A stretch of DNA of 10,126 nt from Lachnospiraceae bacterium (GTDB taxonomy: Bacteria; Bacillota; Clostridia; Lachnospirales; Lachnospiraceae). Made by a program: the position numbers and the translations under genes. Below, piece by piece: positions 1 through 7,396 of the stretch; the first letter of the stretch is position 1; every line of letters begins with the position of its first letter. The stretch lies in NCBI GenBank assembly GCA_017473665.1, contig JAFUKK010000086.1:1-10126 (forward strand), read 5' to 3'. Below the pieces are notes generated by a model. That model was not told the origin of the DNA, did not search any database, and was given only the letters and a program-made list of their open reading frames with translations.

Positions 1-653
1 AAAATGAGCGGGGCACCTACATCTTTAACTCCAAGGATTTGTGCATGATTGAATACATTCCGGAGATTGTGGATGTAGGTATCGACAGTCTAAAGATAGA
101 GGGGCGTATGAAGACGGCCCTGTATGTGGCTACGGTAGCCCGCACTTATCGGAAGGCGATTGATGATTTTTATGAATCTGAGGAAAAATATCGCAGTAAT
201 ATGGATTGGTATCGGGCGGAGATTGCCAAGTGTACCTATCGTCAGTTTACTACCGGTTTCTACTTTGGTAAGCCTGATGAGAATACACAGATTTATGATA
301 GTAATACTTATATCAATGAATATACCTATTTAGGAATCGTGGAGGAAACCGGATGTCCGGAATTTTTGCAGGATTGCAACGCGTCTGTATGTTCCCGGGA
401 GGGGATAATGGATGTCAGCCCGGAAGGAGTTGTTTTGGCCCGTATTGAGCAGAAAAATAAGTTCTGTGTAGGTGATACCATTGAAATCATGAAACCCGAC
501 GGTCGCAATATTCCCGTGGCTGTGGAGGGGATGTTTACAACGGATGGGGAAGCGGTGGATAGCGCACCTCACCCCAAGCAGGCATTGTGGATAAAGCTGT
601 CCCAACAGCCGGAGCAGTATGACCTGTTGCGGGTGCAGGGAGGGAAATCATAA
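1..653 (+). CDS. U32-family peptidase-like protein, C-terminal part (5' end outside window)
   Basis: The frame is open from base 3 to a TAA at 651-653, so only about 217 C-terminal residues are present. The first visible residues (NERGTYIFNSKDLC) and the block DSLKIEGRMKTALYVATVARTYRKAI cut short at DSLKIEGRMKTALYV are the conserved end of the U32 core. The stretch FTTGFYFGKP leads into the small C-terminal beta-barrel seen in this family, ending in QYDLLRV. The U32 cysteine signature would lie upstream of the window and cannot be seen. Known members of this group (E. coli TrhP/YegQ, B. subtilis TrhP1/TrhP2, E. coli RlhA) are RNA hydroxylation factors rather than proven proteases, so tRNA or rRNA hydroxylation is the likeliest role. 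Which paralogue this is cannot be decided from a fragment. A TTG at 39 could be mistaken for a start, but homology continues upstream of it. No clear terminator follows the stop. Confidence 0.88.
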   Translation, partial: NERGTYIFNSKDLCMIEYIPEIVDVGIDSLKIEGRMKTALYVATVARTYRKAIDDFYESEEKYRSNMDWYRAEIAKCTYRQFTTGFYFGKPDENTQIYDSNTYINEYTYLGIVEETGCPEFLQDCNASVCSREGIMDVSPEGVVLARIEQKNKFCVGDTIEIMKPDGRNIPVAVEGMFTTDGEAVDSAPHPKQALWIKLSQQPEQYDLLRVQGGKS

Positions 654-660
654 GTTTTTG

Positions 661-689
661 TTGACCGATAATCGGTCCTGTTGTAAAAT
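661..689 (+). promoter_or_regulatory. Sigma-A promoter of the glutamine synthetase gene
   Basis: The -35 box TTGACC (661-666) and -10 box TAAAAT (684-689) are separated by 17 bases, which puts transcription start near 696 and leaves a leader of about 60 bases before the ATG at 756. The boxes match consensus at 5/6 positions each. The promoter lies just after the U32 gene, so glnN can be transcribed independently of it. Confidence 0.7.
663..677. promoter_or_regulatory. Perfect palindrome over the -35 box: probable operator for glnN
   Basis: GACCGAT, a single A, then ATCGGTC form a perfect inverted repeat with 7-base arms. It shares four bases with the -35 box and fills the front half of the spacer, a position where a bound dimeric repressor would block RNA polymerase. 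It is not followed by a T run, so it is a poor candidate for a terminator of the U32 gene. It does not match the TGTNA-N7-TNACA pattern of GlnR/TnrA sites, so the regulator is unknown. Confidence 0.5.
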
Positions 690-755
690 GTGTGAATAAA
701 AATGGTGAATCCATATCTGTCTACGATGTTATGTGGCGGAGAAAGGAACGTGTAC

Positions 756-2909
756 ATGAGCGAAAATATCAATGTAGAAGCATTATTTGCCAGTAAGGTG
801 TTTACTGTTGGCAAAATGAAGGAACGTTTACCTAAAAATGTATATAAAGAGGTCAAAAAGGTCATGGACCGGGGCGGAGAGCTGTCCCTGGAGACCGCTG
901 ATGTGGTGGCTAAAGCTATGAAAGACTGGGCAGTGGAAAACGGTGCTACCCATTATACTCATTGGTTCCAGCCCTTGACCGGTATTACTGCGGAAAAGCA
1001 TGATGCCTTTGTGACCCATCCTGATGCAGAAGGCCATATGATTATGGAGTTCTCCGGTAAGGAGCTGATTAAGGGCGAGCCTGATGCTTCGTCTTTCCCT
1101 TCCGGGGGCTTACGCGCCACCTTTGAGGCCAGAGGCTATACTGTATGGGATATTACCTCCCCTGCCTTTTTGAAGGAGGATGCTACCGGTGTGATTCTGT
1201 GTATCCCCACCGCATTTTGTTCTTATAAGGGTGAGGCACTGGATAAGAAGACGCCCTTGCTGCGTTCCATGGAGGCTATCAGCACCCAGGCTCTGCGTAT
1301 CGTGCGTTTGTTTGGTGATACTGAGGCCACCAAAGTGGTACCCAGTGTAGGTGCAGAGCAGGAATATTTTCTGGTAGACCGTGATAAATACTTACAGCGG
1401 GAGGACCTGATTTTTGCAGGACGTACCCTGTTTGGCGCGCCCGCTCCCAAGGGTCAGGAGATGGATGACCATTATTTTGGTACCATTCGTGAGCGCGTAG
1501 GTTCTTATATGAAGGACCTGAACATAGAACTATGGAAGCTGGGTGTCACTGCCAAGACCCAGCACAATGAGGCGGCCCCTGCACAGCATGAGCTGGCCCC
1601 TATTTATGAGACAGCCAATATTGCAGTGGACCACAATCAGTTGGTGATGGAGACCATGAAAAAGGTAGCCAGCCGCCACAATTTGCATTGCTTATTACAT
1701 GAGAAGCCGTTTGCTGGTGTGAACGGTTCCGGTAAGCATGACAACTGGTCCCTGTGTACCGACACCGGTGTAAATCTGTTGGATCCCGGTGATACACCCA
1801 ATGCCAATATCCAGTTTTTGCTGGTACTGGCTTGTATTATGAAGGCTGTGGACACCCACGCAGATCTGCTCCGTCAGAGCGCATCAGATGTGGGTAATGA
1901 CCATCGACTGGGAGCTAATGAAGCACCCCCTGCGATTATTTCTATTTTCCTGGGAGAGCAGCTGGAGGATGTAGTAAAGCAGCTGGTTGAGACCGGAGAG
2001 GCTTCTCATTTGATCGACGGTGGCAAGCTGGAGACCGGTGTCTCTACCCTGACTGATTTGGATAAGGATGCTACGGATAGAAACCGTACTTCTCCCTTTG
2101 CATTTACCGGTAATAAGTTTGAGTTCCGTAGCGTAGGAAGCTCTGACTCCATCGGTAGCCCCAATACTACACTGAATGCCATTGTGGCAGAGGCTTTTTG
2201 CGAGGCGGCAGATGTACTGGAGCAGGCGGATGATTTTGATATGGCGGTGCATGACTTGATTAAGGAATACATGACCAAGCACCAGAGAATCATTTTCAAT
2301 GGTAATGGTTATTCTGAGGAATGGGTCAAGGAAGCAGAGCGCAGAGGATTACCTAATCTGAAGTCCATGGTGGATGCTACCTCTACCCTGACCACTGAGA
2401 AGTCTATTAAGCTTTTTGAGAAGTTTGGCATCTTTACCAAGGCAGAGCTGGAGTCCCGGGAGGAGATTCTCTACGAGACTTATACTAAGACCATCAATAT
2501 TGAAGCCTCTACCATGATTGATATGATGAAGAAGCAGATATTGCCTGCAGTATTCAAATATACCAAGAGACTGGCAGATACCATTATCGCTGTCCGGGAA
2601 GCCGGTGCAGATGCAAGTGTACAGGCGGATATCCTGAATCGGATTAGCGCAAAATTGGCAGATGCCAAGTGCCAATTGGAAGCCTTGGAAGAAAAGACCG
2701 CTCGTGGCAAAAAGGTGTTCCATGATTTGCAGAACGGTACTAATACCGATGCACAGTTGGTGACCCAGAAAGATTTGGCATTTTATTACAAAGATGCAGT
2801 ACATGTGGATATGGACAATTTACGTGTGGCAGTGGATGCTCTGGAATTGCTGGTGGATAGGGATGTATGGCCTATGCCCACCTATGCAGAGTTGTTATTT
2901 GAAGTTTAA
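756..2909 (+). CDS. glnN: Glutamine synthetase, type III (GSIII)
   Basis: This enzyme makes glutamine from glutamate, ammonia and ATP in the cytoplasm. The product is 717 residues, the usual size for GSIII and far longer than the roughly 440-470 residues of GSI. Visible blocks are the GSIII N-terminal region ([17 protein letters not shown], near residue 10), the first catalytic strand [10 protein letters not shown] (199-208), the metal/glutamate-site motif [10 protein letters not shown] (270-279), [11 protein letters not shown] (318-328), the arginine-containing [11 protein letters not shown] (from 383) and the GSIII signature [16 protein letters not shown] (443-458). No key block is missing. 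An in-frame ATG at 702 is possible, but it has no ribosome binding site. The ATG at 756 has AAGGAA at 743-748, seven bases away, so it is preferred. The gene is monocistronic, between its own promoter and terminator. The palindrome over its promoter suggests transcriptional control, presumably by nitrogen status. Confidence 0.96.
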   Translation: MSENINVEALFASKVFTVGKMKERLPKNVYKEVKKVMDRGGELSLETADVVAKAMKDWAVENGATHYTHWFQPLTGITAEKHDAFVTHPDAEGHMIMEFSGKELIKGEPDASSFPSGGLRATFEARGYTVWDITSPAFLKEDATGVILCIPTAFCSYKGEALDKKTPLLRSMEAISTQALRIVRLFGDTEATKVVPSVGAEQEYFLVDRDKYLQREDLIFAGRTLFGAPAPKGQEMDDHYFGTIRERVGSYMKDLNIELWKLGVTAKTQHNEAAPAQHELAPIYETANIAVDHNQLVMETMKKVASRHNLHCLLHEKPFAGVNGSGKHDNWSLCTDTGVNLLDPGDTPNANIQFLLVLACIMKAVDTHADLLRQSASDVGNDHRLGANEAPPAIISIFLGEQLEDVVKQLVETGEASHLIDGGKLETGVSTLTDLDKDATDRNRTSPFAFTGNKFEFRSVGSSDSIGSPNTTLNAIVAEAFCEAADVLEQADDFDMAVHDLIKEYMTKHQRIIFNGNGYSEEWVKEAERRGLPNLKSMVDATSTLTTEKSIKLFEKFGIFTKAELESREEILYETYTKTINIEASTMIDMMKKQILPAVFKYTKRLADTIIAVREAGADASVQADILNRISAKLADAKCQLEALEEKTARGKKVFHDLQNGTNTDAQLVTQKDLAFYYKDAVHVDMDNLRVAVDALELLVDRDVWPMPTYAELLFEV

Positions 2910-2920
2910 GAATGTTTTTC

Positions 2921-2953
2921 TCCCGGCTGACGGAAGGTTGGCCGGGATTTTTT
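2921..2953 (+). terminator. Rho-independent terminator of glnN
   Basis: TCCCGGC (2921-2927) pairs perfectly with GCCGGGA (2941-2947). The stem extends inward by two G-U pairs, an A-T and a C-G, around a GGAAG loop, and is followed by six T residues (2948-2953). It begins 11 bases after the glnN stop. Confidence 0.92.
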
Positions 2954-3048
2954 CGGCTTGCCATTACCCAAATCAATGTATGCGGGCCGATTTTACCATT
3001 CTTTTTTGCATTTAAGTAATTTTAGAATTAAAAAGTTTAAAAAAGTAC

Positions 3049-3077
3049 TTGCCAAAATAAAATAAATGGTGTATATT
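3049..3077 (+). promoter_or_regulatory. Strong tRNA promoter with AT-rich upstream stretch
   Basis: TTGCCA (3049-3054) and TATATT (3072-3077) are spaced by 17 bases. The roughly 35 bases before the -35 box (3012-3046) are nearly pure A/T with A-tracts (AAAAAG, AAAAAAG), like the UP elements of stable-RNA promoters. Transcription should start near 3084, about 14 bases before the tRNA. Confidence 0.78.
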
Positions 3078-3097
3078 TGATTAGGTCGTTAAGACAT

Positions 3098-3169
3098 AGC
3101 GCTATCGCCAAACGGTAAGGCAACGGACTCTGACTCCGTCATTTCAAGGTTCGAATCCTTGTAGCGCTG
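3098..3169 (+). tRNA. tRNA-Gln, anticodon CUG
   Basis: A complete 72-base cloverleaf can be drawn. The acceptor stem is AGCGCTA (3098-3104) with TAGCGCT (3162-3168) and discriminator G3169. The D stem is GCC/GGC (3107-3109, 3119-3121). The anticodon stem is ACGGA/TCCGT (3123-3127, 3135-3139) around CTCTGAC, giving anticodon CTG at 3130-3132. The variable loop has five bases, and the T stem is CAAGG/CCTTG (3145-3149, 3157-3161) around TTCGAAT. All stems are perfectly paired. It decodes CAG as glutamine. The 3' CCA is not encoded and must be added after transcription. It is a single-gene unit with its own promoter and terminator. Confidence 0.97.
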
Positions 3170-3174
3170 CTTTC

Positions 3175-3206
3175 AAAACCCATGAACCTGTGTTCATGGG
3201 TTTTTT
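3175..3206 (+). terminator. Rho-independent terminator of the tRNA-Gln unit
   Basis: AACCCATGAAC (3177-3187) pairs perfectly with GTTCATGGGTT (3192-3202) around a CTGT loop. A T run at 3201-3206 follows. It starts six bases after the tRNA's last base. Confidence 0.93.
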
Positions 3207-3236
3207 ATTGCATTTCTGCTTTTTTCCAAAATCTCC

Positions 3237-3265
3237 TTGACCTATATTTCAAAAGAACGTATTCT
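3237..3265 (+). promoter_or_regulatory. Probable promoter of the GT39-CPBP-thioesterase-cvfB operon
   Basis: TTGACC (3237-3242) is 17 bases from TATTCT (3260-3265), which would start transcription near 3272. A perfect TATAAT also occurs at 3281-3286, but it has no recognisable -35 box at the right distance. Either could be the true -10, and the first pair is preferred. This is the only promoter-like stretch between the tRNA terminator and the operon's first gene. Confidence 0.5.
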
Positions 3266-3309
3266 AAAAGACAAGGCATTTATAATGTGTCAGGGAAGGG
3301 ACAGATAAG

Positions 3310-4767
3310 ATGAAGGGATTTCAGTTGAATAAAATAGTATGGCATGCACTGCCTGTAGTGGGATTGATTTTGTGGGGGGTACTGGCTTTAAATAATGGAT
3401 TGTGGTATGATGAGGCTTATTCCGCAGCTTTGGTCCGTCAGGATTTGGACGGGTTGATTGCTATTACCGGCAATGATGTACATTCTCCTTTTTATTACAT
3501 TATGTTGAAGGGTTTCTATCATTTATGTGGTGGTGGGAATAATTACTGGTCTTTGAAGATATTTTCCCTGATTTTTGCTTTTGGGTATTTGTTGGTAGGA
3601 AAATATTGGATTAAGCGTTTGTATGATGAAAAGACCTCTGTTTATTTTATGGCATTTTCAGTGTTGATGCCCATTATGATGTATCATGCCACCAATGCTC
3701 GCATGTATTTTTGTGGTATTTTTTTCTTTACCGTGACGGCCTTGTTGGCGTTGGAGTTATACCGTGGTGAGGATAATGGCAGCCTCCTGCAATGGGTGTT
3801 TTTTGGTATTTCCAGTATTTGTAGTGTATACTGTCATACTTATCAGATGATAGAGACGCTGTTATTGTATATGTTTTTCTTTGTTGGGATTCTATACAAA
3901 AAGCAGTACAAGAAACTGATTGGTTTTTTTGCTGCAGGCGTAGCAGTGATTGTGGGTTTTGTACCCTGGCTGGGTGTGACCTATAATCAGTTGATGAATC
4001 GTGTGGGAGATACAACGGATGCCACGGCACAGTTGGCGGACTTGGAGAGCCGCATGAATATATTGCCCACCTATGCTAAAGAGTGGTTTTCCACCAGTGA
4101 GACACCCCTTCCGCTGGTGATGTATCTGGGCATGGGATTATTTTTGTGGTTGGGATACTATGCGGTAAACCGGATGCGGGAGAAACGAGAGTATGCGGCA
4201 GCCATAGGAGTGGCTATTATTGCAGTGACTGCATGTGTTGGCACTTATATGAATTGTAATGTGGCCCCCAGTTTTATGGGCAGATATGTGATTTTCGGCT
4301 TTGGCGCAGTGGCCCTGCTTTATGCACAGGGTATGCAACAGATGACTTCAAAAGGAATGAAATTGGTTGTTTGGGTGCTGGCTGTTTGTTGCTTTTTTAT
4401 GCAATATCGTGAGGAATTGGCATTAGATTATAATACAGAACTGGGATGTTATGAAGAGTTTTTGGAGAATACAGTGCAAGAGCATGATGTAATTATGGCT
4501 TCTTCCATACATACTATGATGCTTAGTGTATATGATGCAGATAGAGAGTACATGATTTACGGACACCTGCCGGGAGAGAATCCGTTTCCTGTACAGGAGA
4601 CTTTTACACAATGGGAGCAGTTGGAAGATATTTTAGGTACCCTTTGGTTTATCGGAAACGATCCGGGATTGTTGGGGGAGCGGTATACTTACGAGGAAGC
4701 CATTAGATTCCATCACATGTATTATGATTTTAGTGTTTATAAGATGATTCCAAAAGAAATCCAATAA
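3310..4767 (+). CDS. GT-C-fold polytopic membrane glycosyltransferase (GT39/ArnT-like)
   Basis: This 485-residue integral membrane protein probably transfers a sugar from a polyprenyl-phosphate carrier on the outer face of the membrane. The first membrane segment (about 11-28) is followed by LWYDEAYSA, whose Asp34-Glu35 is the acidic pair expected in the first external loop of GT-C enzymes, and by DVHSPFYYIMLKG (56-68). A later ARMY block (130-133) resembles the conserved arginine-tyrosine segment of the ArnT/PMT group. I count about ten hydrophobic segments up to about residue 364, then a soluble C-terminal tail of about 120 residues. The start has AAGGG at 3296-3300, nine bases upstream. 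It is the first gene of the operon, and the next gene begins 19 bases after its stop. The acceptor, whether protein, lipid or wall polymer, cannot be told from sequence. Confidence 0.8.
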   Translation: MKGFQLNKIVWHALPVVGLILWGVLALNNGLWYDEAYSAALVRQDLDGLIAITGNDVHSPFYYIMLKGFYHLCGGGNNYWSLKIFSLIFAFGYLLVGKYWIKRLYDEKTSVYFMAFSVLMPIMMYHATNARMYFCGIFFFTVTALLALELYRGEDNGSLLQWVFFGISSICSVYCHTYQMIETLLLYMFFFVGILYKKQYKKLIGFFAAGVAVIVGFVPWLGVTYNQLMNRVGDTTDATAQLADLESRMNILPTYAKEWFSTSETPLPLVMYLGMGLFLWLGYYAVNRMREKREYAAAIGVAIIAVTACVGTYMNCNVAPSFMGRYVIFGFGAVALLYAQGMQQMTSKGMKLVVWVLAVCCFFMQYREELALDYNTELGCYEEFLENTVQEHDVIMASSIHTMMLSVYDADREYMIYGHLPGENPFPVQETFTQWEQLEDILGTLWFIGNDPGLLGERYTYEEAIRFHHMYYDFSVYKMIPKEIQ

Positions 4768-4786
4768 TCAGAAGGAGATAAAGGGA

Positions 4787-5770
4787 ATGGATGCAAAGCA
4801 GGTCAGGAGACACTTTTCCTTATTGGGATTTACCTTTTTGTTGGGAATAGCCATTATTTATGCTTTGAATTATGTTATGGAGCAGGTGTGTCTATGGAAA
4901 CCGGAACTGGTAACGGATGCTAACCGTGCATTAATCTTGTCGGTGCTGCCCATGTATTTGCTGGGTATGCCGGCACTGATTTGGCTGGTTAGGCGAATAC
5001 CCGGGGAGACTCCCGTGCAGCATTCCATGAAGCCGGGACACTTTATACAGGGATATATTATCTGTGTGCCCTTGATGTATGGTTCTAATATTATCGGACT
5101 GATTATTACATCTGTCATTGGCATGCTAAAGGGTAGTCCTGTGGAAAACCAGGTGTCTACAATATTAGATAACACGAATCTGGGAGTGATTTTTTTTGTG
5201 ACAGTAATTTGTGCCCCCATATATGAGGAATATATATTCCGTAAATTGGTGGTGGACCGTACAGTAAAGTATGGTAAGTCTGTGGCGGTGTTGCTTTCGG
5301 GTATTATGTTTGGTTTGTTCCATGGAAATTTGAACCAATTTGTATATGCCACACTACTGGGTATGTTTCTGGCATTTATTTATGTGAATACGGGCAAATT
5401 GAGATATTCCATAGGTCTGCATATGCTGGTAAATTTCATGGGTGGTGTAGCCAGTACCTGGTTGTTGCGTCAGATGAATCTGGAGGAGATTACAATGCTG
5501 GAGCAGGCGGGAGTCAGTGAAGAACAGCCGATGACTGTTTATATGGAGAATCTACCCGGTATTATGATGTTTGGAGCGTTTTTCCTGCTGATTATATGTC
5601 TGGGCATTGCAGGAGTGGTGTTGTTGGTATTGCATCGTAAAAAGCTGGTGTTACCGCGTCAGGAATCGGATATACCTAGGGGTAAAGCTTTTTCCTGGGT
5701 ACTGTGTAATGCGGGTATGATATTGTATTGTATCTTCTGGATTGGCAAGATTGTGTATCAATTACTGTAA
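4787..5770 (+). CDS. CPBP-family intramembrane glutamic endopeptidase (CAAX protease/bacteriocin-processing type)
   Basis: This is a 327-residue membrane protein with roughly eight hydrophobic segments. It has all three motifs of the CPBP (ABI/Rce1) family: EEYIFR with Glu147, Glu148 and Arg152; FGLFH with Phe175 and His179; and HMLVN with His212 and Asn216. These residues line the intramembrane active site in Rce1-type enzymes, so catalysis is expected. Bacterial members mature or degrade membrane-associated peptides, and some give bacteriocin self-immunity, but no peptide or bacteriocin gene is adjacent here. The start is supported by AAGGAGA at 4772-4778, eight bases upstream. The gene follows the glycosyltransferase by 19 bases and precedes the thioesterase by 14, so the three are almost certainly co-transcribed. 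The substrate is unknown. Confidence 0.9.
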   Translation: MDAKQVRRHFSLLGFTFLLGIAIIYALNYVMEQVCLWKPELVTDANRALILSVLPMYLLGMPALIWLVRRIPGETPVQHSMKPGHFIQGYIICVPLMYGSNIIGLIITSVIGMLKGSPVENQVSTILDNTNLGVIFFVTVICAPIYEEYIFRKLVVDRTVKYGKSVAVLLSGIMFGLFHGNLNQFVYATLLGMFLAFIYVNTGKLRYSIGLHMLVNFMGGVASTWLLRQMNLEEITMLEQAGVSEEQPMTVYMENLPGIMMFGAFFLLIICLGIAGVVLLVLHRKKLVLPRQESDIPRGKAFSWVLCNAGMILYCIFWIGKIVYQLL

Positions 5771-5784
5771 GGATAAGGATTAAT

Positions 5785-6507
5785 ATGTATCAATTTCAAA
5801 GCAGAATTCGTTATAGTGAGACAGATAGGGATGGTAGGCTGACGCTACCTGCATTGCTGAATTATTTTCAGGATGTGACTACCTTTCATTCAGAGGACCT
5901 GGATGTAGGTATCTCTTATATGAAACGGATCCGTCAAGTATGGGTGCTGTCTGCGTGGCAGATAGTGATTGAGCGTTACCCGGCCATGGGTGAGCAGGTA
6001 GAGATAGGAACTATTCCGTATGAATTTAAAGCATTTATGGGGTCCCGTAATTTTTTTATGAAGGATGGGGCAGGCCGGTTTCTGGCTAAGGGGAATTCTC
6101 TTTGGAGCCTCTTGGATATGGACACGGGCAGGCCCATTACTCCCTCTCAGGAGATGATGGATACCTATGGCTGCGGAGCCAAGTTGGAAATGGACTATGC
6201 GCCCCGTAAGATTGCAGTGCCCAAGGAAGGCGGTGTGCTTCGGGAAGCGGTAATGGTGCGCAGACATCATCTGGACACCAATCAGCATGTGAATAACGGA
6301 CAATTTGTACAGATGGCAGCGGAATATCTGCCGGAGCATTTTGTGGTAAAGCAACTGCGGGTAGAGTATCGGCAGCAGGCGTTTTTGAATGATGTGATGT
6401 ATCCGATGGTATTTGCGTTACAGGATAGTTTTATTGTGGAAATAAAGGATACTGACGGAAAACCCTATGTGATAGTGGAGTTTTCCGGAGTGCAGGAGGA
6501 AGTATGA
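5785..6507 (+). CDS. Acyl-ACP thioesterase (double hotdog fold)
   Basis: This 240-residue enzyme is predicted to hydrolyse acyl-acyl-carrier-protein, releasing free fatty acid from type II fatty-acid synthesis in the cytoplasm. The N-terminal hotdog shows the family opening RYSETDRDGRLTLPALLNYF followed by QD and HSEDL. The second hotdog carries LDTNQHVNNGQF, with Asp164, Asn166, His168 and Asn170, matching the D-x-N-x-H-V-N-N catalytic block of FatA-type enzymes. Length fits bacterial members. The frame is open upstream to 5728, but the ATG at 5785 with AAGGA around 5775-5779 gives the family's normal N-terminus. The stop TGA overlaps the next gene's ATG (ATGA at 6504-6507), which implies translational coupling to the cvfB-like gene. 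Chain-length preference cannot be read from sequence. Confidence 0.92.
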   Translation: MYQFQSRIRYSETDRDGRLTLPALLNYFQDVTTFHSEDLDVGISYMKRIRQVWVLSAWQIVIERYPAMGEQVEIGTIPYEFKAFMGSRNFFMKDGAGRFLAKGNSLWSLLDMDTGRPITPSQEMMDTYGCGAKLEMDYAPRKIAVPKEGGVLREAVMVRRHHLDTNQHVNNGQFVQMAAEYLPEHFVVKQLRVEYRQQAFLNDVMYPMVFALQDSFIVEIKDTDGKPYVIVEFSGVQEEV

Positions 6508-6737
6508 GAGAAGGTTTAAAGCTGGGAGAAATGCAGGAACTGGTAATTGTAAAGAAGGTGGATTTTGGCGTATATCTGGCTACTGCCTTTGAAACTGCGC
6601 AGGATAGAGTCCTGCTACCTATCAAACAAGTGCCTGCAGATAGCGGGGTGGGCGACAAAATAAATGTTTTCTTATACAGAGAGTCCAGTGACCGTATGAT
6701 TGCCACGGTCACACAGCCTAAGTTGATGATGGGATAG
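6504..6737 (+). CDS. CvfB-like N-terminal fragment: single S1/OB domain
   Basis: If the TAG at 6735-6737 is real and read as a stop, this 77-residue product is what is made from the normal start. It contains essentially one complete OB-fold: a strand beginning LVIVKKVDFGVYL, then RVLLPIKQVP, GDKINVFLYR and RMIATVTQP. It ends just past the domain boundary, so it could fold on its own. It has a strong ribosome binding site and is translationally coupled to the thioesterase through an ATGA overlap. Confidence 0.6.
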   Translation: MREGLKLGEMQELVIVKKVDFGVYLATAFETAQDRVLLPIKQVPADSGVGDKINVFLYRESSDRMIATVTQPKLMMG

Positions 6738-6749
6738 GTAGCAGAGCTC

Positions 6750-7355
6750 ATGGTAGCCCAGGTAGGAAAGGTAGGCGCCTTTCTTGATTGGGGGTTGGAG
6801 AAGGATTTGTTCCTGCCTTTTAAGGAACAGACAATGCGTGTAAGACCCGGAGACAAAGTGTTGTGTGCGCTCTATCTGGATAAGAGTAATCGTCTGTGTG
6901 CTACTATGAATGTCTATAAGTATTTAAGATGCGATAGCAATTATCAAAAGGATGATAGGGTCATCGGCCGGGTCTATGAAATAAGTGAACAGTTTGGGGC
7001 TTTTGTGGCAGTTGATAATGTTTATTCTGCACTGATTCCCAAGAAAGAACTGTACGGCGAGGTTTTCCTGAATACAGATATCGAAGCCCGTGTGGTGGAG
7101 GTGCTGGAGGATGGCAGACTGACCTTAAGTATTCGGGAAAAGGCATATCTGCAGATTGAAAAGGATGCTCGGGAGCTGCTTTCCATTATTGATAGCTATG
7201 AAGGTGTGCTTCCCTTTAATGACAAGGTGTCCCCGGAGATTATCAAGCGGGAAACCGGCATGAGCAAAAATGAGTTTAAACGGGCAGTGGGCAATTTATT
7301 GAAGAATGGCCGGATTCAGATTGATGGCAAGGTTATCCGACGGATTTATGATTAG
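6750..7355 (+). CDS. CvfB-like C-terminal fragment: two S1/OB domains plus winged helix
   Basis: This is the remainder of the cvfB-like frame, 201 residues from the first ATG, 12 bases after the TAG. It carries GAFLDWGLEKDLFLP (9-23), a third S1 domain (about 67-130, with VIGRVYEI, GAFVAVD and GRLTLSIRE) and a winged helix (about 143-200, with MSKNEFKRAVGNLLKNGRI). The ATG has only GGGATAGG, about 11 bases upstream, as a ribosome binding site, so it would depend on reinitiation after the upstream stop or on readthrough. It ends at a TAG (7353-7355). No convincing terminator follows before the yjfB promoter. Confidence 0.5.
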   Translation: MVAQVGKVGAFLDWGLEKDLFLPFKEQTMRVRPGDKVLCALYLDKSNRLCATMNVYKYLRCDSNYQKDDRVIGRVYEISEQFGAFVAVDNVYSALIPKKELYGEVFLNTDIEARVVEVLEDGRLTLSIREKAYLQIEKDARELLSIIDSYEGVLPFNDKVSPEIIKRETGMSKNEFKRAVGNLLKNGRIQIDGKVIRRIYD

Positions 7356-7396
7356 ATATATGTGGTGAAGGAACAGGTGTCCCGGATACAAAGTAC

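Larger units (their letters stand above)
6504..7355 (+). pseudogene. cvfB: CvfB-like S1 RNA-binding protein, interrupted by one in-frame TAG
   Basis: Read through a TAG at 6735-6737, this locus encodes one 283-codon protein in a single frame, the normal length of CvfB (about 280-300 residues). It has an N-terminal S1/OB domain (about 1-65), a second OB domain with the hallmark GAFLDWGLEKDLFLPF (from codon 92), a third S1 domain (about 149-212) and a C-terminal winged helix (about 225-282). CvfB in staphylococci and pneumococci binds RNA and affects virulence gene expression. The stop replaces one linker codon after KLMMG, and nothing is deleted or shifted. A single base change (for example CAG, GAG or AAG to TAG) explains it. 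The reading frame downstream shows no further damage, so the event is recent, a sequencing error, or tolerated. AGGAGG at 6494-6499 serves the start, which overlaps the thioesterase stop. Both halves are also listed separately. Confidence 0.8.

Noticed and set aside
702..755. Upstream ATG extending glutamine synthetase by 18 residues
   Set aside because: It has no ribosome binding site and lies only about six bases after the predicted transcription start, whereas the ATG at 756 has a well-spaced AAGGAA and gives the usual GSIII N-terminus.
1884..2804. Several minus-strand open frames of 76-151 residues
   Set aside because: They are antisense to glnN, whose conserved motifs explain the sequence; long antisense frames are expected opposite codon-biased genes.
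2794..3015. 73-residue plus-strand open frame over the end of glnN and its terminator
   Set aside because: It runs through the glnN terminator hairpin, starts in another frame within glnN and shows no coding features.
4870..5352. 160-residue minus-strand open frame
   Set aside because: It is antisense to the well-supported CPBP protease gene, including its catalytic motifs, and has no family features of its own.
5728..5784. Upstream extension of the thioesterase into the CPBP gene
   Set aside because: The extension has no homology to the family and would overlap the upstream gene; the ATG at 5785 has a ribosome binding site and gives the standard N-terminus.
6735..6737. TAG recoded as a sense codon throughout the genome
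   Set aside because: The same gene needs TAG at 7353-7355 as its stop, at the expected end of the CvfB winged helix; reading through it would add unrelated residues.
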